Source of the DNA: Tabrizicola sp. TH137 | GTDB lineage: Bacteria; Pseudomonadota; Alphaproteobacteria; Rhodobacterales; Rhodobacteraceae | DNA: 35,466 bases | Assembly (NCBI RefSeq): GCF_002855575.1 | Contig: NZ_PKRQ01000010.1 | Location: 1 to 35,466, forward strand | Direction: 5' to 3' | Shown here: piece after piece, positions 15,364 to 23,820 of the stretch | How the letters are laid out: every line of letters begins with the position of its first letter | Numbering within the stretch: the first letter of the stretch is position 1 | Program-made: the position numbers and the translations under genes | Notes under the pieces: generated by a model | Told to the model about the DNA's origin: nothing | What the model saw: the letters and a program-made list of their open reading frames with translations, nothing else | Databases searched by the model: none

Positions 15364-18267
15364 TCACTCCACCGCAAACACCTTCATCACCTCGTCCCCG
15401 AGGTGGTTGATCACCTTCACCGCGATCCGCCCCGACTTCGGCTTTGGGAACGGCCGCGATGTGTCGGAATACAGGCTCTCCCAGGCCTCCTCGTCGATCT
15501 CGGCCTTCAGCGTGGTCTTCAGCGCCTTGTAGGGGTCGTTGGCGCCGAGGAAATAGGCGTGGCGGACGAAGAAGGATTCCTCGTTGTAGTCGGTGTCCAG
15601 CATCCACAGGGCGATGCCGTCGGTGCCTTCGCTCTGCACCTCACCGGTCTGCGGCTTGAATACGTCCACGCCGAAGACCTGGACCTGCACCATGCCATCC
15701 CCCGCATCGGTGATCCGGATGTCCGGCTCACCGAAGATCACGAACAGGTTGCCCGCGCCGGTGGATTTCAGATCACCGCCCATGTGCAGGTCGGGGTTCA
15801 TCCGGGCCTTCAGCACGCGGATGCGGCCCAGCTTGTCGAACTCGCTGCTATGGGCGTCGTAGTTGAAGGCGCAGCAGATCAGCACGTCGAAACCGGCGTC
15901 GCCCGCCTCGCGCGCGGCGGCGACCAGATCGGGGCGGGAAACCGTGCCGAACTCCGGCCCGATGAACACGCCCGCGCGGCGCTGGGTGTCGCCTTCCATG
16001 AAGGTGCCCTCGGCTGCGATCCAGTTGCCGGGCCACCCCTTCAGGCTGGTGAAGGTGATCCGGTCCTCCTTGTGCGCCTGCTGCACGCCTGCGGCTTTCA
16101 GGTTTTCCAGGATCATGTGGGCGAAGTCGGTGAAGTCGCGCGGGGCCTCGGCCGCCTTGCGCTTGCCCTCGGCGGCCTCATAGGTGTCGATCAGCTCGTC
16201 ATCCCAATCGACGGCGAGGGTGCGGTGGGGCGACAGGCTTTCCACGGTGAAGGGACCTGCGACGCGGGTCTTGGTATTGTCGATGAAGGGCTTGTCGTAG
16301 AGGTATTCGAAATCCGCCTTGGCCGCGATGCTGGCGTCGATCTCGCGCTGGCGGGCGATGCGCGCCTCCCAGAACCGTTTCAGGGCGGCTTGCGCTGGGG
16401 CGGGCCAGCCTTGGGGGGCCTCGCGCGGGATTTCCCATTCCATGAAACCGTTTGCCGGGGCCATTTCGCCGGAGGGGAGCTTGACCTGCCCGCTCGCAGT
16501 GAAGTCGATCTTCGCGCCTGCGCGGCCGCCGGTTTCCACCTTGAAGGGGGTGGAATGGCCCGCAAGGGCGGCGTTCAGGGCTGTGATGGCGTCCTCGACG
16601 GCGGGCTGGAGCCGGTCCCAGATCACGTCGATCTCGGCGTTGTTGGCGATGGATTTCAGCGTGATGTGCGGCACGCGGTCATAGACGAAGCCCTGGCGGA
16701 TGCTGCCGTGGGTGGGGGTGGATTTGGGGACGGAGCGGGTGACCTCGGCCTCTTTCTGTTGGCCTTCGGGGCTGTCGGCCAGCAGGTAATAGGGATAGCG
16801 CGCGCCCATCAGGCGGGACCGGGCCAGGGCCACGGCGACACGAGAGGTGTCGATGGTGATCCAGCGCCGCCCCCATTGTTCGGCGACATAGGCCGTGGTG
16901 CCAGAGCCGCAGGTGGGATCGAGCACCAGATCGCCGGGGTCGGTGGTCATCAGGATGCAGCGTTCGATGACCTTTTGTGAGGTCTGCACGACATAGATCT
17001 TATCCTCGTTGAAGCCAGCGAATGCCGTGTCGCTCCAAAAGTTATTCCTGCGACGGGTGCTGCTGTCGTCGAAATACTTTACGAAGACCAAGGTATTCCC
17101 GATTACGTCCAGTCGGTTAGCTTTCCTGAGCTGCTCCATTCCTTCCGGAGTAGTGCCGAACCACCGTTTGTTCGGTCCAAAGAAACGGCCCTCCATGGGA
17201 AACTCGAATTTGCGACCCGGTCCCGGTTTTGTCAGGTTTTCGGGGCGGAAGAACCTCGCGCCTTCCGAGGTTGCCGTTTCGCGATCATTTTCTTTCTTGA
17301 TGAAGCTGTGTCGCGTTCCATCGGGAAGAACGAACTTCCGATATGAAGATGCTTCTTCTTCAATATCCAACTGGGTGAACAGCTCTCTATACTTCGATTT
17401 GACTGCATCTTTGGCGAACCAGAGGATGTAATCGAAGTTGGTTGCCAGCCTATCCTTTGAGGCAAGGCCTGAAGTTTTGCTGAAAGCGATTTGGCCTAAG
17501 ACGTTGTCTTCACCAAACACCTCATCCATCAGCGCCCGCACGCGGTGGACGTTCTCGTCGCCGATCTGCACGAAGATGCTGCCGGTCTCGCTCAGCAGAT
17601 CGCGCGCCACGGTCAGCCGGTCGCGCAGGTAGGTCAGGTAGGAATGGATGCCGTCCTTCCAGGTATCGCGAAAGGCGCGGACCTGTTCGGGTTCGCGCGT
17701 CACATGGGTCTTGTCGCCATCCTTCACATCGCGCGAGGTGGTAGACCACTGGAAGTTGGAGTTGAACTTGATGCCATAGGGCGGGTCGAAATAGATGCAC
17801 TGCACCTGCCCGCGCAGCCCCTCACGCTCGGCGAGGCTGGCCATCACCGACAGGCTGTCGCCCGAGATCATCCGGTTCGACCAGTGCTGATCGTGCTGGT
17901 AGAACTCGGTCGCGGCCTCGGCATCGGGCAGGCCGTTGAAATCGGCGAACATGTCGAACTGCGGGGCGTCCTTGGCCGCCTTGGCGCGGTTGGCGGATTC
18001 GCGTTTCAGATCGTCGATGATGACCTTGGGGTGGACCTTTTCCTGAATATACAGCGGCGGGGCCTGAACGATCAGGTCGGACCAGTCCTGCTCATCCTTG
18101 CCGCGCCAGACCAGCTGCGGGTCAAGGTCGCGGTTGCGACGTTCGTAGGCCAGCTGGATGGGCGTCTTGTCCTGATCGCGCATGAGGCTTTCGAACTCAG
18201 CCGTCGGGATGTTCTTGCGCGTGGCGTCGTGGGTGAGGGTTTCGACCTCGATGGGTTTCTTGGCCAT
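15364..18267 (-). CDS. Type III-like restriction-modification methyltransferase (Mod)
   Basis: A 967-residue beta-class N6-adenine methyltransferase: catalytic DPPYGIKFNSNFQ near residue 160, AdoMet-binding LVLDPTCGSGTTAYVAEQWG near 450, and a long target-recognition region between them (VGDENVHRVRALMDEVFGEDN; GQIAFSKTSGL). The C-terminal half (about 500-967) is longer than in classical Mod proteins such as EcoP15 and probably recognises DNA or binds Res. It methylates the recognition sequence and guides cleavage. The recognition-domain part (about 17000-17500) is visibly less GC-rich than the flanks, which suggests recombinational exchange of specificity. It is followed by the GIY-YIG gene 4 bases later. 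Confidence 0.9.
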   Translation of the reverse strand: MAKKPIEVETLTHDATRKNIPTAEFESLMRDQDKTPIQLAYERRNRDLDPQLVWRGKDEQDWSDLIVQAPPLYIQEKVHPKVIIDDLKRESANRAKAAKDAPQFDMFADFNGLPDAEAATEFYQHDQHWSNRMISGDSLSVMASLAEREGLRGQVQCIYFDPPYGIKFNSNFQWSTTSRDVKDGDKTHVTREPEQVRAFRDTWKDGIHSYLTYLRDRLTVARDLLSETGSIFVQIGDENVHRVRALMDEVFGEDNVLGQIAFSKTSGLASKDRLATNFDYILWFAKDAVKSKYRELFTQLDIEEEASSYRKFVLPDGTRHSFIKKENDRETATSEGARFFRPENLTKPGPGRKFEFPMEGRFFGPNKRWFGTTPEGMEQLRKANRLDVIGNTLVFVKYFDDSSTRRRNNFWSDTAFAGFNEDKIYVVQTSQKVIERCILMTTDPGDLVLDPTCGSGTTAYVAEQWGRRWITIDTSRVAVALARSRLMGARYPYYLLADSPEGQQKEAEVTRSVPKSTPTHGSIRQGFVYDRVPHITLKSIANNAEIDVIWDRLQPAVEDAITALNAALAGHSTPFKVETGGRAGAKIDFTASGQVKLPSGEMAPANGFMEWEIPREAPQGWPAPAQAALKRFWEARIARQREIDASIAAKADFEYLYDKPFIDNTKTRVAGPFTVESLSPHRTLAVDWDDELIDTYEAAEGKRKAAEAPRDFTDFAHMILENLKAAGVQQAHKEDRITFTSLKGWPGNWIAAEGTFMEGDTQRRAGVFIGPEFGTVSRPDLVAAAREAGDAGFDVLICCAFNYDAHSSEFDKLGRIRVLKARMNPDLHMGGDLKSTGAGNLFVIFGEPDIRITDAGDGMVQVQVFGVDVFKPQTGEVQSEGTDGIALWMLDTDYNEESFFVRHAYFLGANDPYKALKTTLKAEIDEEAWESLYSDTSRPFPKPKSGRIAVKVINHLGDEVMKVFAVE

Positions 18268-18270
18268 GGG

Positions 18271-18684
18271 TCAGCCCTTCTGTTCCGTGCCGGTCACCCG
18301 GCGAAAATGATTACCATCCTGCGTCAACCAAGGTGCAAGCCGCGCACTGCCAGCGTCAGTCAGCACAAACCAGCGGCGCTCGTCCTTCACCAAGCCACCG
18401 GCATGAAGCGAACGCATCACGGCCCGGTCAAGGTGAAGATATCCGTTGAAACAGAAGTAGATGCCCCGCATCGGAATGCGCGGACCGGCGAGTTCGACGT
18501 AGGCCGCAAGATACGCGATGTTGCGCGGGGTGTCAGGATTGTGCGCTGCCGGGGCCGCATACCACCAGGACAGCCTGTCAGCTTCGAGCCTTGGCCTTGT
18601 CTCGATCTTGCACGTCGAGGGAGGTTTCCCGTCGATACGTTCACACCAATACTTCAGTGTCGTCCAGGCGCGATGGTTGTTCAT
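18271..18684 (-). CDS. Hypothetical protein between Res and Mod
   Basis: A 137-residue protein with many aromatic residues (WTTLKYWCERIDG; ADRLSWWYAAPAA; RGIYFCFNGYLHLDR). The C-terminal segment AVMRSLHAGGLVKDERRWFVLTDAG has the look of a winged-helix DNA-binding unit. I do not recognise the family. The ATG overlaps the Res stop by 4 bases (ATGA) and its stop lies 3 bases before the Mod start, so it is translated as part of the restriction operon. A role as specificity or regulatory accessory is inferred from position only. Confidence 0.75.
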   Translation of the reverse strand: MNNHRAWTTLKYWCERIDGKPPSTCKIETRPRLEADRLSWWYAAPAAHNPDTPRNIAYLAAYVELAGPRIPMRGIYFCFNGYLHLDRAVMRSLHAGGLVKDERRWFVLTDAGSARLAPWLTQDGNHFRRVTGTEQKG

Positions 18685-21600
18685 TCGATCAAGGCCCCTT
18701 GCCGGGCCGGGCCCGCGCCGAGGGATTCGAGCAGTTTGTCGAACTCATCCTCCATCTCGTAGACCGCTGTGAATTCCGCGAATTCCCAGCGACCGAACTT
18801 GCCGAGGTTGTTGACGCCCGGCACCCAATAGGCGCGCATGGTGTTCGCCTTGTCCTTCGCATCCTCGCCGCGGTAGCCCTTGATCTCGACGATCAGGTTC
18901 AGCGGGTCGGGCTTGCCGTCGTCGACCTGGACGATGAAGTCGGGCAGGTATTTGCGCGGGGTGGAGCCGGAGAGGTAGGGCACCTCGAGGCCAAGCCCCT
19001 GGTTCTTGACGTAGGACAGAACGCGCGGGTGGCTTTCGGCGACGCGGGCGAACTCGGCCTCCCAATCGCTGTCGCAGACGACCCAGTTGACGTGGGACTT
19101 GTCGGGGCGGGTCTGCCAGCGCAGCGCCTTGGAAGTGGTGAAGTTGACGTAGGCGGTCGTGCCGGTGGGATTATAGGCGTCGAGGATCGCCTTGATCTGG
19201 TTCTCGCCCTTGAGGGATTCCGTGATGGCCGCCTTGATCCGCTCGGCCGCCATGTCGGCGATTTCCGGATAGAGAACCTGGCCCATGTGGGTTCCGCCTG
19301 TGCAACGCAGGTAGCCGCCATCTAGCCATTGGCGTGTGATGCGCTTCATCTGGCCGAAGAGGTGAAGTTTCGGGGCCTCGCCATGGTCGCGATACTTGTG
19401 AGTGATCAGGTGGCGTGCGAGGCGGAACATGATGGTGGAAGGGCGCAGGTCCTCCGGCTGCTCCAGGGTCAGGTCAACGCCTTCGCCGATGATCCCCTGG
19501 TTAGTGGTTGTGGAGGGGCCGAGAAGCTGCGGGGTCAGTTCCAGGATATGGTCAGGGCTGAAACTTGCCTCAAGCCGTTCATCCGGCAATTCGACCCGAT
19601 AGCCTTCGACACGGGGGAAGGTGATTTCCAGCGCGTCGCGATCAGGCTTAACGGCGTGGACGCGGACGGTTTCGCGCGGAGCCGCCGGGGGGGAGATTAC
19701 CGGTTTCGCGGTGAAGTCGAATGGAATGCCCAGGACATCGGCATATTCGACGTTGAAGAGCCCCTCGTCGTTCAGTTCATAGGATTGGCGGCGCAGCGCG
19801 CGGCCGATCACCTGTTCGCACAAGAGCTGCGTGCCGAAGGCGCGGACGCCAAGAACGTGGGTGACGGTGTTCGCGTCCCACCCTTCGGTCAGCATGGAGA
19901 CCGAGACTACACAGCGGATCTGTTCCCCGAGGCGACCCTTCTTGCCGACGGTGTTCATGACCTCGCGCAGCAGGGTGGATTCGTCGATCTTGTCGCCAGC
20001 CGTGATGTCGCCCGTCCGCTCGACCATCTCGCGCTTGAACTGCTCGATTTCGACAGCCGCCATTTCGCGGAAATCCTTGTCGAGCGCCTCGCCGGACTCG
20101 AGCTGAGCGCTATCGATCAAGATTGTGTTCGGCCGCGGCATGCGGTTGCCGAAGTCGTCGTAATTCCGGAACAGGGCAAGGCGGCCATTCTCAAGGGTGG
20201 TCTCGGTGCCGTCGTCGCTGACCCGATCAAAACCCGAGATGTATTTGTAGATCAGTTCTGAAGTCGCCGTGTTGTTGCAGACGACGATGAACACCGGCGG
20301 TACGCCGATCCCCTTGTCCTGCCAAAGCTGGAAGGTCTTTTCGTAATGACCGTAGAGGGCTTCCAATGCGGTCAGCAGCTCGACCGGCAGGCTGAACGGA
20401 TCAAGCGCCTTGCCTGCCGCACGTCCCTTTTTGGGGAGCTTCTTGCCGATGTGGTCCCAGAGATTGCGGAACTTTGGCGTATCGCCGCCCGGCACGTTGT
20501 CTGCAATCGGCACGCGCGGCAACTTTACGATCCCGCATTCGATGGCGTCCATCAGCGAGAAGTCGGACATCGTCCAGGGAAACAGCGTGCCTTCGATGTA
20601 TCCTGAGCCTCGAAGGAAGAACGGTGTGGCCGACAGGTCGTAGACGAGGCTGATGCCAAGCTTCCGCTTGACCGCTTCAAGGCCGGATATCCACATGCGG
20701 GCGGCCTCGTTGTTCTCCTTGGCCTCGCTTTTTTCGTCGCCCTTCAAGTCGTCTTCGGTTTCGCCAACGGCATCCTTTACCCGCTCGCGATAGCAGTGAT
20801 GCGCCTCATCGTTCAGAACGACGATGTTCTTCTGGCCCATCAGGTCACCCATGACCCTTTGGATCATCTCGCCCTCGGTCTCCAGCGTCTGGACTTTTTC
20901 GCCGCGCCAGCCCTCCAGTGCCTGCCTGGTGCCTTTGGCGATCACCAGTTTTTCGCGCAGCTTGAATGCGTGATAGTTTGTGATCACGATTTTGGCTGCC
21001 TGGATGTCGCGCAGCATGTCGGGCGGCGTGATCTCGCGCGAACGATAGTAGCTTTCAGGGTCGTTCGGCAGCAGGACGCGCAAACGGTCCCGGATCGTGA
21101 TGCCAGGCGAGACGATCAGGAACCGGCTGGAGAACTGCTTGCTGTTCGGGTGTCGCACGGCGTTAACCGTCTGCCACGCGATCAGCATCGCCATGACGGT
21201 GGTCTTGCCCGCCCCGGTCGCGAGCTTCAACGCAAGGCGCATCAGTTCGGGATTGGCCTGCTCATTGGCTCCCTTGATGTGCGCCCAGAACTTGGCGACG
21301 CGCGGCCCCATCTTCGGCGCGACCTCGGTCAACCAGATCGCGGTTTCGACGGCTTCGATCTGGCAGAAGAAGGGGCGGACGCCCTCGAACTTGTGGTGTC
21401 GCCAATGTTGCAGCAGTCGGGCTGTTTCCGGTGTCACGAGCCACTGGTCAGGGTTCGGAAGATTGCGCCACGTTTCGACATATCCCCGAACCTCGTTGAT
21501 GATCGGGGTGGGGTTGTACTCCTGATCTGCGGTCGAAAGATCGTCATCGGCACCGAGCAGCAGAGCGCCCTGCTTCTGGCTTTGCCGTTGCTTTTTCGTT

Positions 21601-21746
21601 TTGGGGACCGGCGTAATCAGGTCTGAGCGGCGCCTGGTCTCGATGATGCGGTTCGTCGGCTGACCGTCAGTGTCTAGTTCCCAATGGCGGCCGGGGTATT
21701 CGTAGGGGGAATTCAGGATCGGCTTTTCGAAGAACTGTTCAGACAT
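18681..21746 (-). CDS. Type III-like restriction endonuclease (Res), helicase-nuclease
   Basis: A 1021-residue SF2 helicase with a C-terminal nuclease, of the BPTD_3080-like type III group. The motor has Walker A LATGAGKTTVMAMLIAW near residue 178, the DEAH box VVLNDEAHHCYRERV near 310, SATPFFLRGSGY (motif III) and motif VI QVIGRALRRQSYE. The nuclease is PD-(D/E)xK: LPDFIVQVDDGK near 937 and LIVEIKGYRGED near 953. It would cut DNA lacking Mod methylation after ATP-dependent translocation or signalling. The ATG overlaps the upstream HTH gene by 8 bases and has AAGGA at good spacing. Confidence 0.9.
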   Translation of the reverse strand: MSEQFFEKPILNSPYEYPGRHWELDTDGQPTNRIIETRRRSDLITPVPKTKKQRQSQKQGALLLGADDDLSTADQEYNPTPIINEVRGYVETWRNLPNPDQWLVTPETARLLQHWRHHKFEGVRPFFCQIEAVETAIWLTEVAPKMGPRVAKFWAHIKGANEQANPELMRLALKLATGAGKTTVMAMLIAWQTVNAVRHPNSKQFSSRFLIVSPGITIRDRLRVLLPNDPESYYRSREITPPDMLRDIQAAKIVITNYHAFKLREKLVIAKGTRQALEGWRGEKVQTLETEGEMIQRVMGDLMGQKNIVVLNDEAHHCYRERVKDAVGETEDDLKGDEKSEAKENNEAARMWISGLEAVKRKLGISLVYDLSATPFFLRGSGYIEGTLFPWTMSDFSLMDAIECGIVKLPRVPIADNVPGGDTPKFRNLWDHIGKKLPKKGRAAGKALDPFSLPVELLTALEALYGHYEKTFQLWQDKGIGVPPVFIVVCNNTATSELIYKYISGFDRVSDDGTETTLENGRLALFRNYDDFGNRMPRPNTILIDSAQLESGEALDKDFREMAAVEIEQFKREMVERTGDITAGDKIDESTLLREVMNTVGKKGRLGEQIRCVVSVSMLTEGWDANTVTHVLGVRAFGTQLLCEQVIGRALRRQSYELNDEGLFNVEYADVLGIPFDFTAKPVISPPAAPRETVRVHAVKPDRDALEITFPRVEGYRVELPDERLEASFSPDHILELTPQLLGPSTTTNQGIIGEGVDLTLEQPEDLRPSTIMFRLARHLITHKYRDHGEAPKLHLFGQMKRITRQWLDGGYLRCTGGTHMGQVLYPEIADMAAERIKAAITESLKGENQIKAILDAYNPTGTTAYVNFTTSKALRWQTRPDKSHVNWVVCDSDWEAEFARVAESHPRVLSYVKNQGLGLEVPYLSGSTPRKYLPDFIVQVDDGKPDPLNLIVEIKGYRGEDAKDKANTMRAYWVPGVNNLGKFGRWEFAEFTAVYEMEDEFDKLLESLGAGPARQGALIE

Positions 21747-21948
21747 TGGGGGAGTCCTTTGCAGCGTTCCCCTTCACCACCGCCTTCTGTTCGTCGATCC
21801 ACTGATCAATATCGTCGTGCTTGAACCGCCATTGGCCTCGAACCTTGAACGCCGGGATCTGGCCTGTTTGCGCCATCGTGTAGACAGTCTTCTCTGCAAC
21901 CTTCAACAAAATGGCGACCTCTGGCAAAGTGAGAATGGGGTCCGTCAT
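21739..21948 (-). CDS. Excisionase-type helix-turn-helix protein heading the RM operon
   Basis: A 69-residue MerR/excisionase-like HTH (TLPEVAILLKVAEKTVYTMAQTG; IPAFKVRGQWRFKHDDIDQWIDEQ), the form common in AlpA and Xis regulators. It is the first gene of the six-gene restriction operon and overlaps Res by 8 bases. GAGAGGGAGC lies just upstream of the ATG. It is well placed to act as transcriptional controller of the restriction genes, analogous to C-proteins, but this is inference. The 120 bases upstream (21949-22068) are relatively AT-rich and must hold the operon promoter; I cannot fix its boxes. Confidence 0.8.
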   Translation of the reverse strand: MTDPILTLPEVAILLKVAEKTVYTMAQTGQIPAFKVRGQWRFKHDDIDQWIDEQKAVVKGNAAKDSPNV

Positions 21949-22068
21949 GGACCTGCTCCCTCTCGAATGTGATGAGGGGGAGCGTGCCAGACTTCGCCAA
22001 ACATTACTAGGATATGATTGCTACAGGTTGCGCGCAGGCCAATCAGTTTCTTCGAGCCTACGATCCCC

Positions 22069-22731
22069 TTACCTCAGCCACGGCCGCGCCTTCGGCATCG
22101 CCACCGTCACCTCGACCTCGCGTAGCATCCCGCCCGCGATAAGTCCCTCGCGGACCCAGCCCAGCGCTTGCCACCAGTCGTCATAGCCGCGACGGGCAGC
22201 GTCGATCTGCTGCGGGTGGGGAGAGAAGGTGACGGGGCAGGCCAGGATATCGACGGTCTTCCACGTGGCGCGCGCGCCCGGGCCGCGCACGCAGACGCGC
22301 TCGGTACCTACGACGATGGCGCCCGCGTGCGTGCCGTGCTGGTTCTGCTTGACGATGGTCGGCACGCAGCGCGGGACGGCGCCGGGCATCCAGTCCGGGG
22401 TCAGCCCGGCGCGGGCCAGTTCGGCGACGCGGATCGCCATGCGCTTGCCGCCGAGGCTGTCGGGGATCCCGGCAACGGTGGCCGCGATAACCTCGGCGTC
22501 TTCGTGGGTGTAGCCGCCGATCTTGTGCTGGCCGCCGTCGATCTTGCAGCCCAAAGCGGCGCGTTGGAGGAGGACATATTCGAGGCCGAAGCCAAAGCCC
22601 TCCTCGGTGACGTCCTTGGGAAGGGGCAGTTCCAGCTGCGCCTGCTCGATCCGGAACGCCCATTCCAGCGCCGCTTGCACGCCCAGCGCGCGCTTGATCC
22701 TGGTGCCGCTGACGCGGCCGTGGAAACTCAT
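22069..22731 (-). CDS. Hypothetical phage protein, last gene of replication operon
   Basis: A 220-residue protein that I do not recognise. Visible features are an N-terminal helical region (RIKRALGVQAALEWAFRIEQAQLELPLP), a central Gly-rich stretch (EEGFGFGLEYVLLQRAALGCKIDGGQ) and a strand-rich C-terminal half with HAGAIVVGTERVCVRG and VDILACPVTFSPHPQQIDAAR. The host-like third-position GC bias marks it as a long-resident phage gene. Its ATG overlaps by 4 bases the stop of the second-frame methyltransferase reading (22728), which supports that frame as the authentic gene end. It is probably a conserved early-region protein of Rhodobacterales phages. Confidence 0.7.
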   Translation of the reverse strand: MSFHGRVSGTRIKRALGVQAALEWAFRIEQAQLELPLPKDVTEEGFGFGLEYVLLQRAALGCKIDGGQHKIGGYTHEDAEVIAATVAGIPDSLGGKRMAIRVAELARAGLTPDWMPGAVPRCVPTIVKQNQHGTHAGAIVVGTERVCVRGPGARATWKTVDILACPVTFSPHPQQIDAARRGYDDWWQALGWVREGLIAGGMLREVEVTVAMPKARPWLR

Positions 22732-23300
22732 GACTGCAATCCTTCAAGGAAATCCATCTGCGCCGGGCGCTGGGCCTGGTCCGTCGGCCGCCAGATCCAC
22801 GGGCCGGAGGCCATGGGCAGCTGCGAGAGAGCGCCACGCATGTGCTGCTGCCAAAGGGTGAACTCCGTTGCCGAGCACGCGCAAAGCGCGTGCCCGATGG
22901 GCCAGCCCATCAGCCATCCGACGAAGAGCGGGTTCAGCCGCCGCCGCGCCCGGCCCTTCAGGATCCGCCGCGAGACGGCGCGCCCATGCGAGGCAATCAT
23001 CGAAGCCCAGAGCGGGCGCGAGATCGGGGCGTGCGGCAAGGATCGCGGCCCATCGGGCGAGGTCGCCGGGGCCGGGGGGGTGAAGCCCTGCTCCGCCCGG
23101 TAGTGCAGCAGATCCATCCGGGATTTGCCGTCGCTGCGGGTGACGCTGGCCTCCGAACTGCCCTTCCAGTTCTGTGCTGCCGGGGTCGGCCAATGGTTCG
23201 GCAGGGCCTTCGCGATGCCCAGCGCCAGCGCTTCCGCCTTCCTCGTGAAGTCGCTGTTCCCGGCCGGGTTGTAGCGGCCGGTGCCGGGATGCAGGCTCAT
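22728..23300 (-). CDS. Second-frame C-terminal half of the cytosine methyltransferase
   Basis: This frame (one base ahead of the first) has strong third-position GC bias from about 23300 down to 22728. It reads as a target-recognition and C-terminal region typical of phage C5 methyltransferases: NHWPTPAAQNWKGSSEA, SDGKSRMDLLHYRAEQGF, and LNPLFVGWLMGWPIGH. Its TGA overlaps the ATG of the next gene by 4 bases, as do all other junctions of this operon. It has no ribosome-binding site at 23300, so it is unlikely to be an independent gene. Either a single-base frameshift split one methyltransferase gene, or the ribosome changes frame near codon 173. Confidence 0.6.
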   Translation of the reverse strand: MSLHPGTGRYNPAGNSDFTRKAEALALGIAKALPNHWPTPAAQNWKGSSEASVTRSDGKSRMDLLHYRAEQGFTPPAPATSPDGPRSLPHAPISRPLWASMIASHGRAVSRRILKGRARRRLNPLFVGWLMGWPIGHALCACSATEFTLWQQHMRGALSQLPMASGPWIWRPTDQAQRPAQMDFLEGLQS

Positions 23301-23820
23301 TGGTGTGGGCCAGGATGAAGATGCGCAGCCGCTCATGCGGCGCGCCGACCTCTGCCGCCGAGAACAGGCCCGCCGCAGGCGAATAGCCCAATCCCCAAAG
23401 CTCTCGCAGGACGGTTTCAAGGCCGAGAGTGACGTGACCGGCGACGTTTTCGAGGAAGACCCATTCGGGGCGGAGCTCAAAGATGACGCGGGCGACATCA
23501 GGCCAGAGATGGCGGGGATCGTCGGCGCCGCCGCGCTTCCCGGCCGCGCTGAAAGGCTGGCAGGGATAGCCTGCGAGGACGGCATCGAAGGCGCCGTGGA
23601 AGGGAAGGGCGTCGAACGTCCGCAGGTCGGTCCAGATCGGGGCCGGGGCGAAGTATCCCGCGCGCTGGGCGGCGATGAGGACCGCCCTTGGCCAGTCCTC
23701 CCATTCGACGAAGGCGCGGGTGTGATAGCCGGGTTCGGCGAGCATGAGGCCCAGATCAAGGCCTCCGCCGCCTGCGCAGAGGGAGAGTCCGTGCCGGGGA
23801 CGAAGCACCATGCCATTCAC
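22744..23820 (-). CDS. C5-cytosine DNA methyltransferase, first frame
   Basis: The N-terminal half is a clear C5 methyltransferase: motif I LSLCAGGGGLDLGL (12-25), catalytic GYPCQPFSAAG (Cys87), ENV in VFLENVAGHV (124-126), and motif VIII VGAPHERLRIFILAH (158-172). This frame also ends with a motif X-like RVLGNGVHPLAAAHAW. Between residues about 175 and 300, however, it loses the host codon pattern while the frame one base ahead gains it. The start is a GTG whose GTGA overlaps the upstream stop; an ATG at 23811 is the alternative. As an orphan phage methyltransferase it would protect phage DNA. See the second-frame entry: the true product is probably a composite or the gene has a frameshift. 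Confidence 0.7.
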   Translation of the reverse strand: MNGMVLRPRHGLSLCAGGGGLDLGLMLAEPGYHTRAFVEWEDWPRAVLIAAQRAGYFAPAPIWTDLRTFDALPFHGAFDAVLAGYPCQPFSAAGKRGGADDPRHLWPDVARVIFELRPEWVFLENVAGHVTLGLETVLRELWGLGYSPAAGLFSAAEVGAPHERLRIFILAHTNEPASRHRPLQPGREQRLHEEGGSAGAGHREGPAEPLADPGSTELEGQFGGQRHPQRRQIPDGSAALPGGAGLHPPGPGDLARWAAILAARPDLAPALGFDDCLAWARRLAADPEGPGAAAAEPALRRMADGLAHRARALRVLGNGVHPLAAAHAWRSLAAAHGLRPVDLAADGPGPAPGADGFP

